In this document: positions 16,521 to 24,125 of the stretch, in pieces
Position numbering within the stretch: position 1 is the first letter of the stretch
Layout: the number at the start of each line of letters is the position of its first letter
From: CALJFL01 sp036961205
Lineage (GTDB): Bacteria > Pseudomonadota > Gammaproteobacteria > Pseudomonadales > Halieaceae
DNA length: 64,000 nt
Assembly: GCA_036961205.1 (NCBI GenBank)
Contig: JBALVI010000002.1
Location: 372,001-436,000, forward strand
Reading direction: 5' to 3'
Notes under the pieces: model-generated
What the model saw: the letters and a program-made list of their open reading frames with translations, nothing else
What the model was told of the DNA's origin: nothing
Database searches by the model: none
Program-made: the position numbers and the translations under genes

Positions 16521-17090
16521 ATGTTGAAATGCTCAGCCTATATTGCCACTAGCGTCGATGGGTACATCGCTACACATGATGGAAGTGTCGAATGGTTAGA
16601 GAACGCTGAAAACCCGGAGTCAGGAGATAAAGAGCCTGCTGGAGACGCTGGCTTTGGTGCATATATGGCATCGGTAGACTGCATGATTATGGGTCGAAAG
16701 TGCATGGAAAAAATCGCTAGCTTTGACTTGACTCCAGAGCAATGGCCTTATGGCGAAATCCCAATCTTCGTGCTCAGTAATACAGTCAAATCCCCTCCCG
16801 AGTCACTCGGGAATAAGGTAGAAATGTATTCCGGCGACTTGCACGCATTGACTGAAAAACTCGAATCGGATGGCTATAATCATGCCTACATTGATGGTGG
16901 GTTAACGATCACATCGTTTATTAATCTCGGACTCCTTGATGAAATGTGTGTGACCCAAATACCGATTTTACTCGGTGGAGGGCTTCCTCTATTTGGAAAT
17001 ATCGAGCGACAAATAATGCTCGGAAATGCAGAGGTCACAGTATTCTCGAATGACTTTGTTCAGTGGAAGTACAGTATTTCCAGGAGCTAG
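16521..17090 (+). CDS. Dihydrofolate reductase-fold (RibD C-terminal-like) protein
   Basis: A protein of 189 residues of the DHFR/RibD-C family, with the N-terminal strand CSAYIATSVDGYIA, the central MIMGRKCMEKI, and HAYIDGGLTITSFINLGLLDE (the NADPH-binding GG region) followed by IPILLGGGLPLF. These NADPH-dependent reductases are distinct from chromosomal FolA, and their substrates are usually unknown. The ATG at 16521 is preceded by AAAGG; earlier in-frame ATGs would add residues with no family counterpart. It is a single gene in the accessory patch and AT-rich relative to the housekeeping genes. Confidence 0.82.
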   Translation: MLKCSAYIATSVDGYIATHDGSVEWLENAENPESGDKEPAGDAGFGAYMASVDCMIMGRKCMEKIASFDLTPEQWPYGEIPIFVLSNTVKSPPESLGNKVEMYSGDLHALTEKLESDGYNHAYIDGGLTITSFINLGLLDEMCVTQIPILLGGGLPLFGNIERQIMLGNAEVTVFSNDFVQWKYSISRS

Positions 17091-17175
17091 TTACTAACTT
17101 ACGTTGATTGTCTTTCTGGTGGGAAGCGGTGACGCTTGTATGTGTTCGTTCGCCGATCTTAGCAAATACAACTAC

Positions 17176-17250
17176 TTAACTTGCCATTACCTTATTCATG
17201 CATCGATTGTATCAATTACTGTGAGTTAACTTGTCAGTAACCTTACCGCC
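17176..17250 (+). repeat. TTAACTTG dispersed repeat, copy D
   Basis: The second copy of the repeat at 15691-15760, with TTAACTTG at 17176 and again at 17226 (TTAACTTGTCAGTAACCTTA). It lies 68 bp upstream of the MobA-like gene and could contribute to its control, but nothing shows this. The remaining gap 17091-17317 has no gene. Confidence 0.6.
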
Positions 17251-17317
17251 GATTCACATAGAATTCATGCTCTCAATGCTCAATAATAACTCCTAGTTAA
17301 TACACGAGGATTATGCG

Positions 17318-19246
17318 ATGCAATATCACCTAAATGGTTTTAAACCAGGTAACTATCAGACTCCTGATGCAGCTCGCGAACCTGCCCCACTGCCCCCTAT
17401 TGTAGATCTACCAAAAGAAGTAGATGTACTAATTGTAGGCTGCGGCCCTGCAGGCCTGACGATGGCAAGACAACTAGCGGAGTTTACCGACATTACAACC
17501 TGCATCGTTGACCAGGAGCCTGGCCCCTTATTGTTTGGGCGAGCTGATGGCATATCCTGCCGTACTATGGAGATTATGGAAGCATTTAACAGCAGTGAAA
17601 TGATTGTCAAAGAAAGCTACCAGTTAAAACAGAATGCTTTTTGGGAACCCGATAGCGAACATCCTGAAAACATCAAGCGAACTCACAAAATTGCCGATGC
17701 GAGACTTGGCCTCTCTGAATTTATCCATGGCATTGTTAATCAGGCCCGGCTACACGAAATATTACTTGAAGGCATGGAAGAGTCGGTCTCGCACCTTGTT
17801 CCCCATTACAGTCGTCGACTGGTTAACATGGATATGGATTCCAGCCTTACACAAGACCTGGACGCACATCCGATTACTGCAACCTTTGAGCGAAGCGATG
17901 AAGCTGGAGCTAATAAGGTCGAAACAGTTCGAGCGCGATTCGTTGTAGGCACTGACGGAGCAAGAAGCGCTGTTCGCAAGAGCATGTCCATCGCTTTAGA
18001 AGGTGACTCAGCCAATAAAGCTTGGGGAGTTATGGATATTTTAGTGGTGACAGATTTTCCTGACATCCGAGTTAAAAGCTTTATCCAGTCGAAAGAAAAC
18101 GGGGCGGTAATGACCATTCCCCGTGAGGGCGGCTATCTCGTCAGGATGTATGTTGAGCTCGATCTACTGGGTAAGGGTCAGAGAGCGGCCGATATGAAGC
18201 TTACTGAAAAAGATATTATCGCGAAGATGCAACTCATCTTTAGCCCTTACACAGTGGATGTTAAGGAAGTTGCCTGGTGGTCAATCTACGAGGTTGGGCA
18301 GCGTGTTGCAGCGAAATTTGATGACAGACCCCTGGATAATGCAGAAAACCTTATTCCCCGAGGGTTTGTGGCTGGTGACGCCTGCCATACTCACAGCCCT
18401 AAAGGAGGCTGGGGATTGAACACATCACTGCCTGACACCTTTAACCTGGGCTGGAAACTCGCCGCTGTGTTGCAAGGAAAAAGCAATCCAAAATTACTGC
18501 AAACTTATTCGCCTGAGCGACGAAAGGTCGCGCAGCAGCTTATTGAAGCGGACAGACAACTGTCAAAATTAGTCGCCACAAGCCCTACCGCGAAAAATGG
18601 TGAAGAGCAGATAAAGACGGATACCACTGATATCGAGAAATTCATGGCCAGGCAAAATGGTTTTGTCGCAGGCACGGCTATCGAGTACTACCCTTCATAC
18701 ATTTGCATGGGTCAAGAGAATCAAGATCTGGCTACTGGGTTTAAAATTGGTCAACGATTCCACTCAGCCGAAGCTGTTCGAGTGTCAGACGGCAGGTGCC
18801 AACATCTAGGGCACCTGAATAAAGCCGATGGCCGATGGCGTATTTTTGTGTTTGGCAGCAAACAGCATCCTACAGACAGCGCTTCAGATTCGGCTCAGCT
18901 CATCCAGTTTTTAGCAGAGAGTGAATCATCTCCTGTAATCAAATATACGCCTAGGGATACTGATATTGACTCAGTCATCGATGTCTATGGCGTATTTCAG
19001 CAACAAGATCTGGCCATTGAGAAAATGCCTGGCTTCCTGTGGCCCGCTAAAGGTAAATATGGTCTAAATGACTATGAAAAGGTCTTTTATGCGGAACAGG
19101 ACAATGACATATACGCGCAACGCGGCATAAATCGCTCAAGCGGTTGCATGGTTGTAGTGCGGCCGGACCAGCACATTGCCAATATTTTGCCGCTCAATGC
19201 CCACAAAGAGTTATCTGAGTTTTTTGATGAGTTTATGATGGATTAG
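17318..19246 (+). CDS. MobA-like FAD-dependent aromatic hydroxylase (3-hydroxybenzoate 4-monooxygenase type)
   Basis: A 642-residue class A flavoprotein monooxygenase that would use NAD(P)H and O2 to hydroxylate a phenolic acid in the cytoplasm. It shows the FAD GxGxxG motif (VLIVGCGPAGLTMARQLAEF, about 37-56), the DG motif (VVGTDGARSAVRKS) and the second FAD motif (GFVAGDACHTHSPKGG then LNTSLPDTFNLGWKL). A C-terminal thioredoxin-like domain (about 460-640) is typical of phenol hydroxylase/MobA. Residue order throughout closely resembles Comamonas MobA (about 639 residues). One variation is GWGLN in place of the usual GQGMN. The actual substrate is unproven. Nearby SDR and Rieske oxygenase genes support an aromatic-degradation role. 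Confidence 0.85.
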   Translation: MQYHLNGFKPGNYQTPDAAREPAPLPPIVDLPKEVDVLIVGCGPAGLTMARQLAEFTDITTCIVDQEPGPLLFGRADGISCRTMEIMEAFNSSEMIVKESYQLKQNAFWEPDSEHPENIKRTHKIADARLGLSEFIHGIVNQARLHEILLEGMEESVSHLVPHYSRRLVNMDMDSSLTQDLDAHPITATFERSDEAGANKVETVRARFVVGTDGARSAVRKSMSIALEGDSANKAWGVMDILVVTDFPDIRVKSFIQSKENGAVMTIPREGGYLVRMYVELDLLGKGQRAADMKLTEKDIIAKMQLIFSPYTVDVKEVAWWSIYEVGQRVAAKFDDRPLDNAENLIPRGFVAGDACHTHSPKGGWGLNTSLPDTFNLGWKLAAVLQGKSNPKLLQTYSPERRKVAQQLIEADRQLSKLVATSPTAKNGEEQIKTDTTDIEKFMARQNGFVAGTAIEYYPSYICMGQENQDLATGFKIGQRFHSAEAVRVSDGRCQHLGHLNKADGRWRIFVFGSKQHPTDSASDSAQLIQFLAESESSPVIKYTPRDTDIDSVIDVYGVFQQQDLAIEKMPGFLWPAKGKYGLNDYEKVFYAEQDNDIYAQRGINRSSGCMVVVRPDQHIANILPLNAHKELSEFFDEFMMD

Positions 19247-19248
19247 GC

Positions 19249-19278
19249 TGGCGGGGACAGTTTACTCAATTCCCGCCA
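19249..19278. repeat. GACAGTTTACTCA palindromic motif, copy 1
   Basis: The stem TGGCGGG (19249-19255) pairs with CCCGCCA (19272-19278) around a loop containing ACAGTTTACTCA. The same GACAGTTTACTCA recurs at 22092-22104 upstream of the Rieske gene, and GGGACAGTTTA occurs in reverse at 20247-20257. It sits just after the MobA stop, so it may also act as a weak transcription end. Confidence 0.45.
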
Positions 19279-19400
19279 TCTGCTGCACTCACTGGGTTAA
19301 TAGAACCTTAAATAAAGATAGCGTCCGGGTAGCGGCAAAAAATCGACAAATGTATCTCTTCAATTCAGTAAACTAACCCCAGACCCCAGGAGCAAAAGAC

Positions 19401-20177
19401 ATGATCAACAAACTGTTTTCCATGGAGGGCAAGGTGTGCCTCATCACAGGCGGTTCGCGAGGACTTGGTTACGCTATCGCCCAGGCATTTTTCGCCGCTG
19501 GAGCCAAGCGGATATACATCACGGCGCGCAAAGCGGAAGCTTGTGAGCAAGCCGCGACTGAACTTTCCAAGCTCGGCGAGTGTATAGCGCTGCCCGGTGA
19601 TATCAGCGATATGTCCGAGATAGAGCGCCTGGCAAACACTCTTCAGGAAAAAGAGACTTCCATCGATGTGCTGGTAAACAACGCCGGCGTGGGTTGGATG
19701 GCGCCTATGGGGCAGTTTCCGGAGAAGGGCTGGGATAAAGTCATGGATCTCAACGTAAAAACACCTTTCTTCCTGATCCAGGCATTATTGCCACTTCTTA
19801 AAAATGGCGCCAGCTCCGAGGCCACCGCCAGCGTCATCAACATTGGCTCTATCGCAGGCATTATGGGCCGTACCGACACATTCAGTTATGCCCCCGCGAA
19901 AGCAGCGGTGCATCAGGTTACTCGCAACATGGCAGTGGTTTTGGCAGAAGACAATATTCGGGTAAACGCAATTGCCCCGGGGCGCTTTCACACCAAGATG
20001 ACCGAATACGCCAGCCAAGACAAAGCGATGTATGACGCTGAGATAGCAGCGATACCCTTACACCGCTGGGGCAGCGATCCAGACATAATGGGTGTTGCAG
20101 TCATGCTGGCAAGCTCGGCCAGCGCTTTTATGACGGGACAGATATTAACAGTCGATGGTGGAACAACGCTGATATAG
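19401..20177 (+). CDS. SDR-family oxidoreductase
   Basis: A 258-residue classical short-chain dehydrogenase/reductase. The cofactor motif is ITGGSRGLGYAIAQ (near residue 16), followed by LVNNAGVGWMAP and a catalytic region with Ser in INIGSIAGIMG and YAPAKAA (Tyr-x-x-x-Lys). The C-terminal end QILTVDGGTTL is typical of the family. RBS-like AGGAGC lies upstream of the ATG. It probably oxidises or reduces an alcohol/ketone intermediate in the neighbouring aromatic or related pathway; the substrate cannot be read from the sequence. Confidence 0.88.
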   Translation: MINKLFSMEGKVCLITGGSRGLGYAIAQAFFAAGAKRIYITARKAEACEQAATELSKLGECIALPGDISDMSEIERLANTLQEKETSIDVLVNNAGVGWMAPMGQFPEKGWDKVMDLNVKTPFFLIQALLPLLKNGASSEATASVINIGSIAGIMGRTDTFSYAPAKAAVHQVTRNMAVVLAEDNIRVNAIAPGRFHTKMTEYASQDKAMYDAEIAAIPLHRWGSDPDIMGVAVMLASSASAFMTGQILTVDGGTTLI

Positions 20178-20280
20178 GAAGCGTCATCAGTTTAGTGGCA
20201 AGATCTGCTCCATTGAGTACACTACCCATTGCTTCCCTCGACCACTTAAACTGTCCCAAAATTCAACAAGGAATCAACAC

Positions 20281-20673
20281 ATGCTCGGCAAGATACTTCT
20301 GTGGATCTCAGCAGTGACATTTATCTCATACGGGCTGGTGTGTTTTTTCGCGCCGGGTGTACCCGCCGGCTATGCCGGACTGACGATGACCAATGGCGAC
20401 GCGTTCGCTGAAATTGGCGCTATGTATGGCGGGCTGCAAACCGGATTCGGAGTATTCTGTCTGCTGGCTGCAATACGCAGCGAGTATTTTCGGGCGGGGC
20501 TGATGCTTTTAGTACTCTGCGTAGGAACGCTCGCGCTGGGCCGACTCTACTCTTTCGCAACCGGGGACAGCCCGGTAGGCGCATATACCTATGGCGCTTT
20601 TACCTATGAAATGACCACCGCAATACTGGCGATTATTGCCCTAAAGCTCGCTGGCAGCGTGCAACCTGAGTGA
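20281..20673 (+). CDS. DUF4345-like four-helix membrane protein
   Basis: A protein of 130 residues with four predicted membrane segments (about 3-22, 50-66, 72-90 and 108-125) and conserved-looking polar positions in the loops (AEIGAMYGGLQTG). This matches the small DUF4345 membrane family, whose function is unknown. AAGGA precedes the ATG. It is 103 bp after the SDR on the same strand and convergent with the Rieske oxygenase gene. Confidence 0.75.
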   Translation: MLGKILLWISAVTFISYGLVCFFAPGVPAGYAGLTMTNGDAFAEIGAMYGGLQTGFGVFCLLAAIRSEYFRAGLMLLVLCVGTLALGRLYSFATGDSPVGAYTYGAFTYEMTTAILAIIALKLAGSVQPE

Positions 20674-20693
20674 GCGTTCTCCTTGGTTAGCTA

Positions 20694-22049
20694 CTAAGGC
20701 AAATGCCCTTCGATGTAGTCATCAATCATTTCATGATAGCGGCGGACCCGGGTCTCCTGATTCGAAAGGTAGACTCCCTTGAATCCCCGTGAGCGAAAGC
20801 CACGTTGCTGCGACACGAATATCGCCACGTCGTCTTCAATCGCAGGGCCGATGTTATCTTCGCCATAAGTCAGCATTGATACCGCCGCTTCAGTTCCGTC
20901 AAGCGAGGTAGCGAGGGTCGCGCTGTTACCCGGATCGAGCCCCGCGTCGATAGAGGCTGGACTGCCGTACCACCAGTTATCAAACAGACATTGCTCCGGG
21001 TCATCACGGTGAGGGCGCGCCCGCAAAAAGTGAAAACCGTCGGCCCAAACCGTTACCGCAAAATTCGGGAAAAGTGTGTAATGAAAGGCGTCTGTCAGTT
21101 GCTCGTCTGGCACCTTGTCGTAGTGCGCATAGCCAAGACCTGGCCCGTGCTGGCGCTTGGCGTTCTGGAGTGCTTCTCGCGTTGCCTCGGGGCGACCATT
21201 AAATTCGTTAGGATCCAGGGACCAGTAACGCAACAAACCGGCCAAAGGTTCCAAGATGTTGCCGTCGCCGTCTGTATAAGACGAGCCATAGCCCCCCTTC
21301 ATGATCATCCGATTGTGGCCCTCGTTGGCAAGATCAAACCGGGTTTCTTTGAAATAGGTATTAATATCACTGCGAATCGCAGCGCGGTCGTCACCGGGCT
21401 TGGCACCCTGGTGCACCGTGGGCACGTGATAGGACTCATTGAAATTATCCAGAACAACTTTCCAGTTGCACGGTAACCACATAGTATTGGCCATGGTGCG
21501 TTTCCAGGTGTGTATTTCTCGCGCCTCCCAGTCATCCCAGATCGGGCCGAGAAATTCCCGTAGCGGTTTACAGTCCGCATCCATGTTGACCCAGACAAAG
21601 CCAGCGAATGTTTCACAGGACAGTTCCTGTAACTGGATTTTTCCACAGGGATTACCTTCGGGAAAATCCTCTTTATCCGGTGCGAAACTTAAACTGCCAT
21701 CCGGAAGAAAAGCCCAGCTGTGGTACTTGCAAACAAAACGCCGCGGTGAGGAACCTTTACTCTCGGAGACCAGTGGATTACCCCGGTGCTGGCAAACGTT
21801 GTAGAACGCCTTCACTGAGCCATCCTGTTGACGCACCATCAAGATTTCCTCGGGCCCCAGCTCTTCCATCTGCCAATCACCCGGATTGGGCAACTCTGCT
21901 TCGCGCCCTAGCAACAGCCAAGCCTTGGTCCACATGCCATCCCACTCTTGGCGCATAAAATCGCGCGAGGTATAGCGGCTGCCCGGAATAGTGTGTCCCC
22001 GGGTCTGTTGCTCCGGCCAACGCTCAATGACTCTTGTTGCTGATACCAC
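20694..22049 (-). CDS. Rieske-type aromatic ring-hydroxylating oxygenase, alpha subunit
   Basis: The catalytic subunit of a Rieske non-haem iron oxygenase, using two-electron reduced O2 to hydroxylate or demethylate a substrate. The [2Fe-2S] ligands are in CQHRGNP and CKYHSWAF (Cys-x-His ... Cys-x2-His). The mononuclear iron site starts at NFNESYHVPTVH, with a bridging Asp/Asn region NWKVVLDN. The length (about 451) fits. GAGGAAG is placed ideally for GTG at 22049; an upstream TTG at 22064 would start inside that ribosome site, so GTG is preferred. No ferredoxin or reductase partner is encoded nearby. An upstream palindromic motif (22091-22114) is shared with the MobA/SDR region. Confidence 0.9.
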   Translation of the reverse strand: MVSATRVIERWPEQQTRGHTIPGSRYTSRDFMRQEWDGMWTKAWLLLGREAELPNPGDWQMEELGPEEILMVRQQDGSVKAFYNVCQHRGNPLVSESKGSSPRRFVCKYHSWAFLPDGSLSFAPDKEDFPEGNPCGKIQLQELSCETFAGFVWVNMDADCKPLREFLGPIWDDWEAREIHTWKRTMANTMWLPCNWKVVLDNFNESYHVPTVHQGAKPGDDRAAIRSDINTYFKETRFDLANEGHNRMIMKGGYGSSYTDGDGNILEPLAGLLRYWSLDPNEFNGRPEATREALQNAKRQHGPGLGYAHYDKVPDEQLTDAFHYTLFPNFAVTVWADGFHFLRARPHRDDPEQCLFDNWWYGSPASIDAGLDPGNSATLATSLDGTEAAVSMLTYGEDNIGPAIEDDVAIFVSQQRGFRSRGFKGVYLSNQETRVRRYHEMIDDYIEGHLP

Positions 22050-22090
22050 TGCAGACTTCCTCAAAAATTATGATTATTTTCTAAACCAGA

Positions 22091-22114
22091 CGACAGTTTA
22101 CTCATCTCCCGTCG
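22091..22114. repeat. GACAGTTTACTCA palindromic motif, copy 2
   Basis: CGAC (22091-22094) and GTCG (22111-22114) flank the conserved ACAGTTTACTCA core. It lies about 40 bp upstream of the Rieske oxygenase start, where an operator would be expected. It is shared with 19249-19278 and in part, inverted, with 20241-20257. Confidence 0.45.
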
Positions 22115-22204
22115 ATTTTCGACATTAGTTTTGAACCAAGGCGAATTGCCTGTCTATAATAGAGCGGTGTAAATGAATTCGCCCTTTGATTATGGACTTA
22201 CAGT

Positions 22205-22621
22205 ATGGCAAAAGAATTTGACGCAGGTAGCTTTTTCGCAAGGTGGCTTTTTGCTGCAGCGCTGGTATTCGGCTCCTACAACCCCACCGCCTATTCCTAC
22301 ATCAACTGGATTTTGGCCGAGGGTACGGAGTTTGGTCCTATCCTCGCCATTGTCGGACTGGTCTTGCTGATCTGCTGGATAATATTTTTGCGGGCGACAT
22401 TCCTGTCTATGGGCTGGCTAGGTATCTGCCTGGGCGGCGCCCTGTTCGCCTGCGTACTGTGGCTGTTTGTCGACCTGGGCTGGCTCAGTCTGGAGTCCAC
22501 GGGGACCATTACCTGGCTGGTTTTGGTGGTTCTTTCACTTATTCTCGCCACCGGAATGTCCTGGTCACATATCAGGCGGCGCCTTACTGGTCAGATCGAC
22601 GTGGATGATGTTGAAGACTGA
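22205..22621 (+). CDS. DUF6524-like membrane protein
   Basis: A protein of 138 residues with four hydrophobic segments (about 10-27, 44-62, 68-88 and 98-117), aromatic-rich loops (GSYNPTAYSYINW) and a basic then acidic C-terminus (SHIRRRLTG ... DVDDVED). It resembles the DUF6524 family of marine gammaproteobacteria, of unknown function. Divergent from the Rieske gene. The annotated ATG is the only suitable start before the first membrane segment. Confidence 0.72.
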   Translation: MAKEFDAGSFFARWLFAAALVFGSYNPTAYSYINWILAEGTEFGPILAIVGLVLLICWIIFLRATFLSMGWLGICLGGALFACVLWLFVDLGWLSLESTGTITWLVLVVLSLILATGMSWSHIRRRLTGQIDVDDVED

Positions 22622-22630
22622 TCAGACATG

Positions 22631-22652
22631 AAAAAGCCGCCCTGGGGCGGCT
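22631..22652 (-). terminator. Rho-independent terminator for the gene at 22702-23037
   Basis: AGCCGCC (22635-22641) pairs with GGCGGCT (22646-22652) around a CTGG loop. Read on the minus strand the hairpin is followed by five T, so it ends the minus-strand gene, and it may also serve the convergent plus-strand gene. Confidence 0.85.
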
Positions 22653-22701
22653 AGAAAGGTTGTCGCGATACCACTATGGACAAGTGTTTGAGCAACCCCG
22701 A

Positions 22702-23037
22702 TCAGTTAGTCTGCGATACCGTCTCAGCGCCTTCACCATAGGCAGGAATAGCCATTGCTACGCCTTCTTTATCAGTGATGTTGGTGTTGCCTTCTTTGTC
22801 TACCCAGCAGATTACCAATTGGCTTTCACCTTCTGTTGGCGCCGCGTGAATCTTCATTTTGGCACCCACGCGTGAGCGCTTGACGCCCTGCAGCTTCATC
22901 CGGGTATCGTCGCCAAATACGCTAGAAATATCTGACTTACACTGCGCCAGGTGCTGGCTGTCCAGCTTTGCGGCCATGGTGGACGCGGAAGCGCCGGTCA
23001 AGACCAATCCAAGTGTTGCTATAGCTAACATTTTCAT
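22702..23037 (-). CDS. Small exported protein of unknown function
   Basis: A protein of 111 residues with a clear signal peptide (1-22, ending STMAA). The mature part has two cysteines (AQCKSDI and VICWVD) that could form a disulfide, and a basic central strand (RVGAKMKIHA). I do not recognise the family. GGGAGAG lies upstream of the ATG and a strong terminator follows, so it is a well-defined single-gene unit. Confidence 0.75.
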   Translation of the reverse strand: MKMLAIATLGLVLTGASASTMAAKLDSQHLAQCKSDISSVFGDDTRMKLQGVKRSRVGAKMKIHAAPTEGESQLVICWVDKEGNTNITDKEGVAMAIPAYGEGAETVSQTN

Positions 23038-23162
23038 CGTTCACTCTCCCTAAAAGTTGTGAAACGATAGTAGGCCTATCCATTTTTATTAGAAATGGCC
23101 ATAAATGATCTCGGGTGTTGCATTTTTCGGCATGCCCTACAATCCACTTGCTAGCAGGTTTA

Positions 23163-24050
23163 CTACTGGGCGCGAGAATCCAGTTGGTGGCTAATACTAG
23201 CGAATGCCCGCGCTATAACTTCACGCAAAACGCGCATGCGGGCACTTAAGCGCAGATCTTTGTGGGTTAAAACCCACATATCCGAATGATGATTTATCCG
23301 CGCGCCCGGAATTCGGACAACATCTGGCTGGTCATAAGCCATAAAACAAGGCATATAAGCCATTCCCATTTTGCAGTTGACCGCCTCATAAACTAGGGCC
23401 AGATTATCAATCGCATGGCGAACCGGTTGTTGGGGGAAGTCTGTTTCCGCTAGCCAGGCCTCCACTTGGTCGCCCGGATTTTTACCAATCCAGGTTAGGT
23501 GTGAAGTGTCCCCCGGCTGGTTGGGGTTGAGCATACTGCTGTGGACATAAGTCGATGCGGAAATTGGAGAAAGATAACGACCAATCAAATATTCAGGCGG
23601 CTTCACGCCTTGCGGCATTACCCGAATGGCAATATCAGCCTCCCGGCGACTTAAGTCCAGTGCATCATTACTGGCCATTAGCTCGAGCTCTATGAGTGGG
23701 TACTGCTGGGAAAATTCGCTCAGTGCCTCGACCAAAAAATGTAGTCCGCTGGTGGGAGGAAGCGTGAGTCGGATAGCGCCCTCCAACTCCTGGTCACCGC
23801 CGGTTATTTTGCGCTCAGCAGAAAGTACCAGTTCTTCGACGTGTTCTGCGGTGGGCAAGAATGCTTCAGCAGCGACGGTCATCCGGTAGCCATCGGGGGT
23901 ACGATCGAACAGCTGAGTGCCCAACACCCGTTCCATTTCATCCAGCCGTCGGGTTACAGTCGAATTGCTGATCCCCAGAGCCTGGGCGGCACCGCGTGCT
24001 GAGCCTTTGCGACTCAGTGCTAGTAATATTTTTAAGTCATCCCAATCCAA
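23163..24050 (-). CDS. LysR-family transcriptional regulator
   Basis: A 295-residue LysR-type regulator. The N-terminal winged helix (DLKILLALSRKGSARGAAQALG, then STVTRRLDEMERVLGTQLFDRT) is followed by a substrate-binding-type effector domain from about 90 to 290. The GAARALG-type helix and the length match the family. It is on the same strand and just downstream of small secreted and Rieske genes, so it could control the aromatic cluster, but it is not divergent from any of them and its target is unknown. Confidence 0.9.
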   Translation of the reverse strand: MDWDDLKILLALSRKGSARGAAQALGISNSTVTRRLDEMERVLGTQLFDRTPDGYRMTVAAEAFLPTAEHVEELVLSAERKITGGDQELEGAIRLTLPPTSGLHFLVEALSEFSQQYPLIELELMASNDALDLSRREADIAIRVMPQGVKPPEYLIGRYLSPISASTYVHSSMLNPNQPGDTSHLTWIGKNPGDQVEAWLAETDFPQQPVRHAIDNLALVYEAVNCKMGMAYMPCFMAYDQPDVVRIPGARINHHSDMWVLTHKDLRLSARMRVLREVIARAFASISHQLDSRAQ

Positions 24051-24125
24051 ATAAAGACTCCAGTGACTGTAAGGTCAGAGTATCTTCTGCCAAGGTGGGG
24101 GTAAGCGGAATACGGTTGAGCACGC

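Noticed and set aside
15691..17250. TTAACTTG repeats as integron attC sites
   Set aside because: The repeats do not contain a proper GTTRRRY/RYYYAAC pair and the genes between them are divergent, unlike a cassette array.
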